DNA of 33,039 nt. Source: an uncultured Bacteroidota bacterium (lineage in GTDB: Bacteria; Bacteroidota; Bacteroidia; Flavobacteriales; Flavobacteriaceae). Of the stretch, positions 24,837-33,039 are shown piece after piece. The stretch spans positions 1-33,039 of the forward strand of contig CAIJFC010000191.1 of the NCBI GenBank assembly GCA_903819815.1, given 5' to 3'. Under the pieces are notes generated by a model. The model made no database searches, was not told where the DNA came from, and was given only the letters and a program-made list of their open reading frames with translations. Position 1 is the first letter of the stretch. Each line of letters opens with the position of its first letter. The position numbers were made by a program, and so were the translations under genes.

Positions 24837-26528
24837 ATGAGTGAAACAGCAGTAAAAACAGGACATCCAAAAGGACTTTGGGTATTATTTGGAACAGAAA
24901 TGTGGGAACGTTTCAATTTCTACGGAATGCGAGCCATCTTAACCTTGTTCTTAGTAAATTCATTGATGATGAAAGAAGAAGAAGCGTCATTAATTTATGG
25001 TGGATTTTTAGGGCTTTGTTATTTAACACCAATGTTAGGTGGATTTATTGCCGATCGATTCTTTGGAAATAGAAATTGTATTTTACTGGGAGGTTTGATG
25101 ATGGCGATTGGACAATTTTTATTGTTTACAAGCGCAAGTGTGTTTGGAACAAATTTATCTTTGGCTAATACGTTAATGTGGTCAGCATTAGGAATTATCA
25201 TTTTTGGAAATGGATTCTTTAAACCAAATATTTCTTCAATGGTAGGAAGTTTATATCCAAAACAAGAAAAAACAAAGCTAGATACTGCTTTTACTATTTT
25301 CTATATGGGGATTAACTTAGGAGCTTTCTTAGGGCAAACTATATGTCCTTATTTAGGTGATGAAGTAGTAAATGGAGTTCAAAATGTTCACGCTTTTAAA
25401 TGGGGTTTCTTAGCCGCTTCAATTGCAATGCTAATAGGTACTTTAGTATTTTATGTATTAAAAAATAAATATGTAGTTACTCCAGAAGGAAAACCTCTTG
25501 GTGGATTACCAAAATATAATGACACTGCAGATTATGAAGAAGGCGAGTCACAAAGCGCTGTTTTTTCAACTAAATCTTTGATAGGTGCTGTAGTTGCTTT
25601 TGTAATATTGTTTTTTGCTTTTAGATTTCTATTAGATGGAGATAATTTTATTAAAACCATAATCTATCCAATTATTTATGCAAGTGGATTGACATTAGCT
25701 GGATTGATTGTTTCTGATAGTTCGTTGACTAAAGTGGAGAGAGATAGAATTTTTGTAATTTATATAGTTGGATTTTTTATTATATTTTTCTGGGCCGCTT
25801 TCGAACAAGCAGGTTCTTCTTTAACCTTTATAGCAGCAAATCAAACCGATCGAACTTTTATGTTTGGATGGCAAATGCCAGCTTCTATGGTTCAAGTTTT
25901 TAACGGAATTTTCGTTTTTGGTTTTGCATTACCATTCAGTATTTTATGGGATAAATTAAGAGCTAACGGAAGAGAGCCATTGTCTACAGTGAAACAATCA
26001 ATCGGATTGGGATTAATTGCTTTGAGTTATTTTATTATCGCTTACAACGTAAAAGATCTAGGAAATAGCGGATTATTAGCTATCAAATGGTTAATTCTTT
26101 TATATTTAATTCAAACATTTGCTGAATTGTGTTTATCACCAATCGGATTGTCATTGGTAGGAAAATTATCACCTAAACGTTTCGCTTCATTATTATTTGG
26201 AGTTTTCTTTTTGTCAAATGCTGCAGGTTATGCTTTGTCTGGAACTTTAGGTTCAATTATGCCAGCAACAGGAGATAAATTTTTGAAAGCAGAAAAACTA
26301 GGAATCGATTTACAAGGTGTTTTAGATAAAACAATAACTCCAACAACGGAACAATTGTCAATATTAGAAGTAAATCAAATTAGTCCAACTAACCCCGTAT
26401 TTGCTGGTTTTGAAATTCATAATTTATTTGAATTCTTCATGGTATTCGTAGTTTTAACAGGAGTTGCTGCATTGATTTTATTTGCTTTAACACCAGTAAT
26501 TAAAAAGATGATGCACGGCATTAGATAA
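24837..26528 (+). CDS. POT/PTR family proton-dependent oligopeptide transporter 1
   Basis: A 563-residue polytopic inner-membrane carrier of the major facilitator superfamily that imports di- and tripeptides with protons. It has the first-helix ExxER motif (GTEMWERFNFYGMR; Glu21, Glu24, Arg25), the FKPN motif (GNGFFKPNISSMVGSLY) and the PTR2 signature FYMGINLGAFLG. The second half includes the conserved AAFEQAGSSLTF and FAELCLSPIGLSLVGKLSP. A cytoplasmic or periplasmic loop at about 490-515 is longer than in the third copy. It comes 66 bases after the DPP-IV gene; a TATATTTA at 24774-24781 could be its own -7 box. A strong terminator follows, so it may be expressed separately from the next two copies. 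Confidence 0.94.
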   Translation: MSETAVKTGHPKGLWVLFGTEMWERFNFYGMRAILTLFLVNSLMMKEEEASLIYGGFLGLCYLTPMLGGFIADRFFGNRNCILLGGLMMAIGQFLLFTSASVFGTNLSLANTLMWSALGIIIFGNGFFKPNISSMVGSLYPKQEKTKLDTAFTIFYMGINLGAFLGQTICPYLGDEVVNGVQNVHAFKWGFLAASIAMLIGTLVFYVLKNKYVVTPEGKPLGGLPKYNDTADYEEGESQSAVFSTKSLIGAVVAFVILFFAFRFLLDGDNFIKTIIYPIIYASGLTLAGLIVSDSSLTKVERDRIFVIYIVGFFIIFFWAAFEQAGSSLTFIAANQTDRTFMFGWQMPASMVQVFNGIFVFGFALPFSILWDKLRANGREPLSTVKQSIGLGLIALSYFIIAYNVKDLGNSGLLAIKWLILLYLIQTFAELCLSPIGLSLVGKLSPKRFASLLFGVFFLSNAAGYALSGTLGSIMPATGDKFLKAEKLGIDLQGVLDKTITPTTEQLSILEVNQISPTNPVFAGFEIHNLFEFFMVFVVLTGVAALILFALTPVIKKMMHGIR

Positions 26529-26553
26529 TAATAAAAAATATTTTTATATCTTT

Positions 26554-26589
26554 CAAACCTACAAGAAACCCTTGTAGGTTTGTTTTTTT
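26554..26589 (+). terminator. Rho-independent terminator between POT genes 1 and 2
   Basis: A perfect 12-base stem, CAAACCTACAAG at 26554-26565 and CTTGTAGGTTTG at 26571-26582, with a five-base loop, followed by seven T at 26583-26589. It separates the first POT gene from the second, whose ATG is only 12 bases downstream. Transcription of POT2 and POT3 must therefore come from read-through, or the hairpin may work as an attenuator. Confidence 0.88.
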
Positions 26590-26601
26590 AAATCAAAAAT
26601 T

Positions 26602-28260
26602 ATGTGGAAAAGTCATCCTAAAGCATTGCCTTACTTATTTTTATCTGAAATGTGGGAACGTTTTGGGTATTATTTAATGATCGGAATTTTTACTTTGTAT
26701 CTTAAAGATGTCGAAGCTGGTTTCGCTATGACAGAAAAAGAAGCTTCCGATTTGTACGGAACTTTTATTGCGTTGGTTTTTTTAACCCCTTTCATTGGCG
26801 GATTAATTGCCGACCGATATCTTGGTTATAAAAAATCAATCGTAATTGGTGGAATAATGATGGGTGCTGGTTATTTTATGATGGGAATTCATAGTTTGCC
26901 TATGTTATATCTTGCCATGACTTTAGTAATCGTTGGAAACGGTTTTTTTAAACCGAATATCTCTACTTTATTAGGTAATTTCTACAACGAAGACCAATAC
27001 AAAGAAAAGAAAGATGAAGGATACAACATTTTTTACATGGGAATAAATGTTGGTGCTTTCATTTGCAACTTTTTTGGTGCTGCTTTACAAATTTTACTCG
27101 GTTGGCAATATGCTTTCATGGCAGCAGGTCTAGGTATGTTTATTGGCGTTATTGTTTTTCTTTTAGGAACAAAACATTATGGCGATAAAACAGATAAAAA
27201 AGGAATTCAAGAAGGGGATATGCCATTTTCTAAAATTGTATTGTACATTTTAGTCCCATCAGTAGTTTTTGGAATTATTGGCTGGTTAATTAAAGGAGTT
27301 CAATCAGATATTAATTTGGATAGTGCAATTTTTGGTTCTGATAGTACGGATGCTTTTATTTTTGCGTGTCTTCCAATTGTTTACTTTTATGGAAGCCTCT
27401 ATTTTAAAGCAAAACAAGAAGAAAAAAGACCAATTGGAGCTTTGCTTTCTATTTTTGCTGTGGTAATTTTATTTTGGGCTGTTTTCAAATTAAATGGGTC
27501 GGCATTAAATACCTGGGCAGATAGATATACCGATAGACAAGTTACAGGAACTACAGAGAAAGTATTTTCTACTTTAGTTCAATCAAAAGAAATAACGTAT
27601 GAAAAAGCATCAACAGAATTATATGATGATAAGTTTCGACTTCAAAAAGAAAACGGAGAAGTAAAAAAAGTTGTTGATTATCCTGTTTATTTTAGAAATA
27701 CAAAAAACGAGACTTTACCTAAAGAAGGAAGTACGATAAGCGTCTGGGTTACTAGTTTAAGCCAATCAATAAATCCAGGCTGGGTTATTATTTTAACGCC
27801 GCTGGTAGTTGCTTTTTTCACCTTTTTAAGAAGTAGAAAAAGAGAACCCTCAACTCCAACTAAAATTGCATTTGGATTATTAATTTCAGCATTATCCGTA
27901 TTAGTAATGGTAGCGGCAGTTCATATTGGAACCAATGGAATGGAAAAAGTATCAGTATGGTGGTTGGTTGCTAATTATGGAATCATTACCATCGGGGAAT
28001 TATTCCTAAGTCCAATGGGATTATCGATTGTTTCAAAATTATCACCAAAAAATATCACTGCCTTAATGATGGGCGGATGGTTTTTATCCACCTCTATTGG
28101 AAATAAATTATCAGGTGTTTTAGCAAGTATGTGGGATCAATATGACGACAAAGCCAATTTCTTTTGGGTGAACTTCGGTTTATTAATGTTTGCAACCCTT
28201 TTAATGTTTGCCTTAGTGAAAAACTTAAATAAAGTGATGAAAGACCACGGAATCAATTAA
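26602..28260 (+). CDS. POT/PTR family oligopeptide transporter 2 (with hydrophilic insert)
   Basis: A 552-residue polytopic peptide:proton symporter of the POT family. The ExxER motif is kept (LSEMWERFGYYLMIG; Glu16, Glu19, Arg20), but the usual F-Y-G-M-R that follows in the other two copies is replaced by Y-Y-L-M-I. The FKPN motif (GNGFFKPNISTLLGNFY) and FYMGINVGAF are present. Between transmembrane parts, residues about 305-385 form a hydrophilic Lys/Glu-rich stretch (EKVFSTLVQSKEITYEKAST onward) absent from its two neighbours, probably an extra extracytoplasmic loop. Its start is only 12 bases past a strong terminator, and it is separated by three bases from POT3. Substrate range may differ from the other copies. 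Confidence 0.93.
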   Translation: MWKSHPKALPYLFLSEMWERFGYYLMIGIFTLYLKDVEAGFAMTEKEASDLYGTFIALVFLTPFIGGLIADRYLGYKKSIVIGGIMMGAGYFMMGIHSLPMLYLAMTLVIVGNGFFKPNISTLLGNFYNEDQYKEKKDEGYNIFYMGINVGAFICNFFGAALQILLGWQYAFMAAGLGMFIGVIVFLLGTKHYGDKTDKKGIQEGDMPFSKIVLYILVPSVVFGIIGWLIKGVQSDINLDSAIFGSDSTDAFIFACLPIVYFYGSLYFKAKQEEKRPIGALLSIFAVVILFWAVFKLNGSALNTWADRYTDRQVTGTTEKVFSTLVQSKEITYEKASTELYDDKFRLQKENGEVKKVVDYPVYFRNTKNETLPKEGSTISVWVTSLSQSINPGWVIILTPLVVAFFTFLRSRKREPSTPTKIAFGLLISALSVLVMVAAVHIGTNGMEKVSVWWLVANYGIITIGELFLSPMGLSIVSKLSPKNITALMMGGWFLSTSIGNKLSGVLASMWDQYDDKANFFWVNFGLLMFATLLMFALVKNLNKVMKDHGIN

Positions 28261-28263
28261 ACT

Positions 28264-29748
28264 ATGGAAAAAGAACTTACATTAGAACAAATTCAAAACT
28301 TTAAAGGAAAATATCCAAAACAACTTTGGTATTTATTTACTGTAGAAATGTGGGAACGCTTCTGCTTTTATGGAATGCGTGGTGTATTAACCTTTTTTAT
28401 GGTTGATCAGTTATTATTAAAAGATGATGCCGCTAATTTGCAATATGGAGCAATTCAGGCATTTGTTTATGCGTTTACTTTTATTGGAGGAATCTTTGCG
28501 GATAAAGTTTTAGGCTTCAAAAAATCTTTATTTTTCGGTGGAATTGTAATGATTCTTGGAAATTTACTAATCGCATTTGCTCCTCAACAAATGTTCTATT
28601 ATGGAATAGCATTTTCAATTATTGGAACAGGATTTTTTAAACCAAACATATCTTCAATGGTTGGTGAATTATACCATGAAAAAGATCCGAGAAGAGATGC
28701 AGGTTACGGAATGTTTTATGCTGGTATAAATATTGGAGGACTGTTTGGAGGAGCTCTTTGTATTTATTTAGGAAAATTTCACTCTTGGACATTGTGTTTT
28801 TTGGCAGCTGCAATTGTAATGATTGCGGGATTAGTAACTTTTTTATTTACAAAAAAGCATCTTGGACCAATTGGAGATTCTCCACTTTTGGCCTTGCCAG
28901 AATCTAAAAGAAAAGTTAGAGAAATAGCAGTTTATGCTGGTTCGCTTTTAAGTATTCCATTTATTTATACAATGGTAATTAATACAGATTATACAGATTA
29001 CTTCATGTATACAATCGGAATAATTGCTATTGGATATTTTATTTTTGAATTATTAAAATTGGGAGAAGTAAGTTTGCAAAAAAAACTAATAGCTGCTTTT
29101 TCTTTTATCTTTTTCTACTTTTTATTTAATGCAATTTATGAACAAAGTGGAGGTTCATTATCACTTTTTGCCAAAGATAATTTAAATAATAATTTACTTG
29201 GATTCACAATTGATCCAAATATAGTAAACAATAGCTCCAATACTTTTTTTGTAATTATTTTAAGTCCTTTAATCGGATTATTATGGTTGTGGTTGGCAAA
29301 AAAGAAAATAGAACCTAATACATTAATTAAATTTGGAATAGGGTTTTTATTTCTTTCAGCTTCTTTCTTTTTATTTTATTACACTAAATTTTTTGCAAAT
29401 TTTGAAGGATTGACATCATTAAATCTTTTTACATTTGCCTATTTTGTGACTACAATTGGAGAACTTTGTCTAGGTCCAATCGGAATGTCTATAATAACAA
29501 AATTATCACCAAAAAGATTGTTTGGAATGATGATGGGATTATGGTTTTTAGCAAGTGCTTTTGGTCAATTAGCTGCAGGAAAATTAGGCGCAGCAATTTC
29601 ACAATCAAATGGTGGAACGACTTTGTTATCTAAATTGCAATCTTATACAGATGGATATTATACATTGGCTATTTACGCTCTAATTGCGGGTGTGATTTTA
29701 ATAGTAATTTCACCTTTTATTAAAAAATTAATGCAAGAAGTCAAATAA
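28264..29748 (+). CDS. POT/PTR family oligopeptide transporter 3
   Basis: A 494-residue polytopic carrier, the shortest of the three tandem copies. Motifs are VEMWERFCFYGMRGVL (Glu28, Glu31, Arg32), GTGFFKPNISSMVGELY, FYAGINIGGLFGG, AIYEQSGGSLSLFA and IGELCLGPIGMSIITKLSP. It should import di- or tripeptides with protons. The third POT gene follows the second after three bases, indicating co-translation. Its sequence is closer to the first copy in helix 1 than to the second. No insert is seen; the C-terminus ends normally with SPFIKKLMQEVK. Confidence 0.94.
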   Translation: MEKELTLEQIQNFKGKYPKQLWYLFTVEMWERFCFYGMRGVLTFFMVDQLLLKDDAANLQYGAIQAFVYAFTFIGGIFADKVLGFKKSLFFGGIVMILGNLLIAFAPQQMFYYGIAFSIIGTGFFKPNISSMVGELYHEKDPRRDAGYGMFYAGINIGGLFGGALCIYLGKFHSWTLCFLAAAIVMIAGLVTFLFTKKHLGPIGDSPLLALPESKRKVREIAVYAGSLLSIPFIYTMVINTDYTDYFMYTIGIIAIGYFIFELLKLGEVSLQKKLIAAFSFIFFYFLFNAIYEQSGGSLSLFAKDNLNNNLLGFTIDPNIVNNSSNTFFVIILSPLIGLLWLWLAKKKIEPNTLIKFGIGFLFLSASFFLFYYTKFFANFEGLTSLNLFTFAYFVTTIGELCLGPIGMSIITKLSPKRLFGMMMGLWFLASAFGQLAAGKLGAAISQSNGGTTLLSKLQSYTDGYYTLAIYALIAGVILIVISPFIKKLMQEVK

Positions 29749-29750
29749 AT

Positions 29751-29766
29751 TTCCGATATTTCGGAA
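29751..29766 (+). other. Short inverted repeat after POT gene 3
   Basis: TTCCGA at 29751-29756 and TCGGAA at 29761-29766 pair perfectly around the loop TATT, two bases after the POT3 stop. There is no T run, so it is a poor terminator; it could protect the 3' end of the message. Confidence 0.35.
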
Positions 29767-29799
29767 CTATTTAAAGATATTAATTTAATATTCATTGAA

Positions 29800-30261
29800 A
29801 TGAAAAAAATACTTTTAACACTATTGTTTATTCTGGGTTCTTATGCCGTTGAAGCACAAGAATTAGTGTGGAATAATAATCTTAAAAATTCTATTGAAAT
29901 TTCTAATAAAACTAAAAAGCCACTTTTGCTTTTCTTTACAGGAAGTGATTGGTGCGGATGGTGCATTCGACTTCAAACAGAAGTATTTAAAACCCCTGAA
30001 TTCAAAAAATGGGCCAATGATAATGTGGTTCTAGTGGAATTGGATTTTCCAAGAAGAACCGTTTTAGCACCTGAAATTACAGAACAAAACAATCAATTGC
30101 AACAGTTTTTTGCCGTTCAAGGATACCCGACAGTTTGGTTTGTTAATGCAACACTAAATGACGGAAAAATCAATATGGACAAATTAGGCAACACAGGATA
30201 TTTGGCTGGCGGACCGAAAGTTTGGCTAGAAACTGCCAATGGAATTTTGAAAAAGAAATAA
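29800..30261 (+). CDS. Secreted thioredoxin-family protein (CGWC)
   Basis: A 153-residue protein with a signal peptide (LLTLLFILGSYAVEAQ) and a single thioredoxin fold. The redox motif WCGWC has Cys52 and Cys55, and the cis-Pro strand reads VQGYPTVWFV. The sequence TGSDWCGWCIRLQTEVF is typical of the small periplasmic 'thioredoxin_7' type. It probably reduces or forms disulfides in exported proteins. It lies 51 bases after the POT3 gene, so it may be on its own transcript or on the POT transcript. Its stop is two bases from the end of the convergent comEC gene, and a terminator for it lies inside that gene. Confidence 0.88.
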   Translation: MKKILLTLLFILGSYAVEAQELVWNNNLKNSIEISNKTKKPLLLFFTGSDWCGWCIRLQTEVFKTPEFKKWANDNVVLVELDFPRRTVLAPEITEQNNQLQQFFAVQGYPTVWFVNATLNDGKINMDKLGNTGYLAGGPKVWLETANGILKKK

Positions 30262-30263
30262 AA

Positions 30264-32300
30264 TTAGTTAACCCTATAAAATCCCTTTTCTGCAGTAGCG
30301 TGAAAAGGGATTTTCTTTTTGGCACAAATTCCTTTCCAAAGTTGGATAGTGGTTTTAATATTGGAGGCATCTGCAACAATTAATTTCGGACGATTTATTT
30401 CAATTAATCGCTCTAAATTTATTTTTGGTGACTGCCTTAAAATAATAATGTCTGGATTTATTTCTTTTGAATAAATACCTAAACTATCAATCACCAATAT
30501 CTTTTTATCTTTGAAATAATACAAATTTTGAATTTTATTTATGCTATTTACTTTGCTGTTGTTGGCAATTAAGTACGATTTTAAAGAGGTATTGAAAGCT
30601 ATTTTATTAGTAATACTATCATTGCCATAAACCGCCACCTCATTTCCATTTCTCTCCGTAATGAGTGTATTTTTCCAGCTATTAAAAACAATCCATTCGT
30701 GTTGATTTTCAATTTCCAAGTGGGTTATGAATTGCGTCGATTGTAATAGCAACAAACTAAATAATGCAACTACAATTTTAGGATAAGTTGGTTTTTTAAA
30801 CAAAATAATAAGCGTTATTATTAGCAGGTACAAACAAAATAAGGTTTGCCAATTAATAGGAATATCCTTAATAATAAATTGCTCAAATGATGCCACCCAA
30901 TTGATAATTTTGTTCAAATAATAGATGCAAAATTCTAGTGATTTCATGGTTATAATCGGAACAAAATCAAAAGCTGCCAATACCATTACGAGAACTCCCA
31001 AGCCCATAATTACAATTAAAAATGGAATTATAATTAAATTAGTAATAAAAAACAAACCAGGGAATTGATGAAAGTAGAAAATACTCAGCGGAAAAGCACC
31101 GATTTGAGCTGCAAAAGACACCGTTAAAATGTCCCAAAAGTAATTGACAATTTTGTTTTTGGGTGTCCATATATTAGACAATAAAGGTTGTAGCCACAAA
31201 ATAAAAAATAGTGATAAGTAACTCAATTGAAATCCAACATCAAATAAAAAGTAAGGTTGAAAAAATAAAATTAGAAACATCGAAACTAATAAAGTATGGA
31301 AAATATTGGTACTTCTTTTTAAATACATTCCCACGGCTACAAACGAAAACATGGTTACAGAACGAATAACCGACGGTGAAAGTCCCGCCAAAATTGCAAA
31401 GCCCCAAAGACAAATTATAATTATGATTAATCGAATGGTGTTTCCTAGTTTGTTTTTTGGGATTGGTTTTAACAAAAATGTCAGAAATAGCAATATAAAT
31501 CCTACGTGCAGACCTGAAACTGACAGAATGTGAATTGCTCCAGCATATTGATAATCGTTTAGTATTTCTTTTGAAATATCTTGTTGTTGCCCTAATATAA
31601 GCGCGCTAACCACTTGTAATTCGTCTTTGGAAAAATTATTTTTTTCTAAGTTGGTTATTATTTTATTTCTAAGATGATCTGAATAATACCAGATATTTTT
31701 GTCAATTTTATCGTTAATTTTAATCGAATTGGTTTTGGCATAAATTTGAGCAAAAATAGATTTATTGTTCAAGTATTTACCATAATCAAATTGGTTTGGG
31801 TTTAGTGGGTTTTTATTTATTACAAGTTTGCCACTAATTTGAATTCGGCTCCCAATTTGAATTCTTGAATTTTCTTGGGTTTTTGGAATTTGTACTAGAA
31901 TTTTTCCAGAACAGTTTTTATTGTCAATTCTATTTACCAATCCGATAAATTTATCAGTTACAGAATTACTTTTTAATTTTTCCCTTACTACAACTTCTAT
32001 ACAGTGATTTTCATTTTCATTTAATATTAAATTTACATAATTACCATCATTATAGCGTTCATTATGAATTACTTGAGTTAAACATCCAATTAGAAAAAAC
32101 AAAATATAGGTGGCTATTCCAAAATAAATTTTTTGGATAAAATCTCGTTTTGATAAATATAAAGTCAAAATAAATGGAACGAGAAATATTCCTGTAATTA
32201 TGAAAGTAGTGGTTGGTTTTGGATTGAAATTGTAGGAAAATACAATTCCAAATATAAACCAGATGGTAATTTTCATTAAAGGAAATTGAAGTATTTTCAT
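30264..32300 (-). CDS. comEC: ComEC/Rec2-family DNA uptake channel protein
   Basis: A 678-residue polytopic protein. Helices at about 10-75 are followed by a soluble OB-like DUF4131 region (about 80-195, IEVVVREKLK; SRIQISGKLVINKNPLNP). The Competence membrane domain covers about 225-510 and contains the hallmark AGAIHILSVSGLHVGF (257-267) and GLSPSVIRS. ComEC carries single-stranded DNA across the inner membrane during natural transformation. The C-terminal part (about 545-678) keeps the outline of the metallo-beta-lactamase-like domain, but no HxHxDH metal motif is visible, as in many Bacteroidota members. The gene lies 28 bases after the NlpC/P60 gene. An AGGAGA stands directly against the ATG at 32300. 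Confidence 0.9.
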   Translation of the reverse strand: MKILQFPLMKITIWFIFGIVFSYNFNPKPTTTFIITGIFLVPFILTLYLSKRDFIQKIYFGIATYILFFLIGCLTQVIHNERYNDGNYVNLILNENENHCIEVVVREKLKSNSVTDKFIGLVNRIDNKNCSGKILVQIPKTQENSRIQIGSRIQISGKLVINKNPLNPNQFDYGKYLNNKSIFAQIYAKTNSIKINDKIDKNIWYYSDHLRNKIITNLEKNNFSKDELQVVSALILGQQQDISKEILNDYQYAGAIHILSVSGLHVGFILLFLTFLLKPIPKNKLGNTIRLIIIIICLWGFAILAGLSPSVIRSVTMFSFVAVGMYLKRSTNIFHTLLVSMFLILFFQPYFLFDVGFQLSYLSLFFILWLQPLLSNIWTPKNKIVNYFWDILTVSFAAQIGAFPLSIFYFHQFPGLFFITNLIIIPFLIVIMGLGVLVMVLAAFDFVPIITMKSLEFCIYYLNKIINWVASFEQFIIKDIPINWQTLFCLYLLIITLIILFKKPTYPKIVVALFSLLLLQSTQFITHLEIENQHEWIVFNSWKNTLITERNGNEVAVYGNDSITNKIAFNTSLKSYLIANNSKVNSINKIQNLYYFKDKKILVIDSLGIYSKEINPDIIILRQSPKINLERLIEINRPKLIVADASNIKTTIQLWKGICAKKKIPFHATAEKGFYRVN
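30278..30320 (+). terminator. Terminator hairpin embedded in the comEC 3' end
   Basis: A perfect 13-base stem, AAAATCCCTTTTC at 30278-30290 and GAAAAGGGATTTT at 30302-30314, with an 11-base loop, followed by CTTTTT. It lies downstream of the thioredoxin gene on the plus strand but within the last codons of comEC on the minus strand. On the minus strand no T run follows, so its polarity is for the plus-strand message. Confidence 0.75.
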
Positions 32301-32328
32301 TCTCCTAATGTAGTCTTTTTATTAGACT

Positions 32329-32997
32329 TTAAAAGGAAGTATAAACTCGGTTTACTTGAGCGAAAGTTCTTTTGTAATATGCATCTTTGGTGGAAGATAT
32401 TTTTACCCCATTTGAAGAAGAAGAATGAATAAATTTAATTTCATTTTCCAATACTTCCACAACCATTCCAACATGATTTATTATTTTCCGGCCATTGGTT
32501 TTGAAAAATATTAAATCCCCTTTTCTGATTTCATCGGGTTTCAAAACAGTACCTAAATTTGACATTTCATTGGATGATCTAGGTAGTAATATATTAAATT
32601 TACTAAAAGTATAAAACATTAATCCAGAACAATCAAAACCATTTGGAGTGGTCCCGCCCGTTCTATAATTTACACCTAAATTTGCTGTAGCGGTATTAAT
32701 TAATTGCTCAGCTAAATAACTTGAATCATTATTGTTAACAATATAATCTTCTGAGTTTTCATTAGTACTTAACCTGCTTTTTATGTCAACTTTTTGACTT
32801 GTTTCTGAAGTTGCTGTTTCAATTTTATTTTCAAGAACTTTCTTCTTTTTCTTCTCAGGTTTTATAACTACTGAGTTTTCAGGTTTTTTGTATAAACCCT
32901 GTTTTTCAGCCTCAGATTTAGAGGTAACTATCACTGAAGTTGTTTTACAACTAGTAAATACGATGAACAATAATAAAATAAGGATGACTTTTTTCAA
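32329..32997 (-). CDS. NlpC/P60 (C40) family lipoprotein, peptidoglycan endopeptidase
   Basis: The start is placed at TTG 32997 (222 residues), because this gives the lipoprotein signal KKVILILLLFIVFTSC with Cys17. An in-frame TTG at 33015 lies inside the promoter -7 box and cannot be used, and there is no ATG before the catalytic domain. After a Lys/Glu-rich linker, the NlpC/P60 domain (about 95-222) has NGFDCSGLMF with nucleophile Cys123, NHVGMVVE with His175, and FIHSSSSNGVKIS with third polar residue His191. The family cuts the stem peptide of peptidoglycan. As an outer-membrane lipoprotein it would act in the periplasm. It is first of a two-gene unit with comEC. Confidence 0.9.
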   Translation of the reverse strand: MKKVILILLLFIVFTSCKTTSVIVTSKSEAEKQGLYKKPENSVVIKPEKKKKKVLENKIETATSETSQKVDIKSRLSTNENSEDYIVNNNDSSYLAEQLINTATANLGVNYRTGGTTPNGFDCSGLMFYTFSKFNILLPRSSNEMSNLGTVLKPDEIRKGDLIFFKTNGRKIINHVGMVVEVLENEIKFIHSSSSNGVKISSTKDAYYKRTFAQVNRVYTSF

Positions 32998-33012
32998 GGC
33001 TATTATTTTATG

Positions 33013-33020
33013 CAAATTTA
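33013..33020 (-). promoter_or_regulatory. -7 promoter element for the NlpC/P60 gene
   Basis: TAAATTTG on the minus strand (33020-33013) is a perfect TAnnTTTG box. With the usual 19-base spacer the -33 TTTG would fall just past the window end at 33039. Transcription would begin about 33007-33004, leaving a leader of about ten bases before the TTG start at 32997. Confidence 0.6.
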
Positions 33021-33039
33021 TGCAATTATTTTTAATCGG

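Noticed and set aside
1-33039. CRISPR arrays, transposases, integrases, phage or toxin-antitoxin genes
   Set aside because: No spaced direct repeats, terminal inverted repeats or recognisable mobile-element proteins were found on either strand.

Overview
The window is AT-rich DNA from a member of the Bacteroidota, most likely Flavobacteriaceae and probably close to Flavobacterium. Supporting signs are very low GC, absence of Shine-Dalgarno sites, promoters of the TTTG-N19-TAnnTTTG type, lipoproteins with short MKK-type signals, a lipoprotein-type LptC, class II HMG-CoA reductase beside a GYDIA-family GHMP kinase, and a coaX-OMP-lptC-DUF21/CBS-PpiD gene string. No phage, transposon, CRISPR or plasmid gene is visible; apart from the first 9 kb this is ordinary chromosomal core.

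Layout. (1) 48-9135, plus strand: six tightly packed genes that all encode exported proteins: two LPP20-like lipoproteins (the second with helical repeats and a beta-rich C-terminus), a WG-repeat lipoprotein, a 1030-residue TPR/WG/TPR protein, an unrecognised secreted protein with a Cys cluster, and a small secreted protein with motifs resembling lytic transglycosylases. This is the least explained part of the window. (2) 9183-13400, minus strand: an MBOAT acyltransferase, a DHHW (AlgJ-like) protein and an SGNH hydrolase carrying LysM, i.e. a polymer O-acetylation module. (3) 13401-13833: tRNA-Phe on the minus strand with a strong promoter and a terminator, plus an inverted repeat that may hold divergent promoters. 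(4) 13834-20134, plus strand: coaX, an outer-membrane protein, lptC, a 64-residue membrane protein, a DUF21/CBS protein and a PpiD-like periplasmic chaperone. (5) 20202-22454, minus strand: HMG-CoA reductase followed by the GYDIA kinase (mevalonate pathway). (6) 22599-30261, plus strand: dipeptidyl peptidase IV, three tandem POT peptide transporters and a secreted thioredoxin-like protein. (7) 30264-32997, minus strand: an NlpC/P60 lipoprotein followed by a ComEC-type channel.

How they fit together. Most of the window is about the cell envelope: LPS transport (LptC), periplasmic folding (PpiD-like), O-acetylation, peptidoglycan hydrolysis (NlpC/P60 and possibly the small protein at 8524), and an uncharacterised surface/periplasmic complex. 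The DPP-IV/POT block forms a simple peptide-use unit: DPP-IV releases dipeptides in the periplasm and the POT carriers import them with protons. All functions are inferred from motifs read by eye; no database search was possible.
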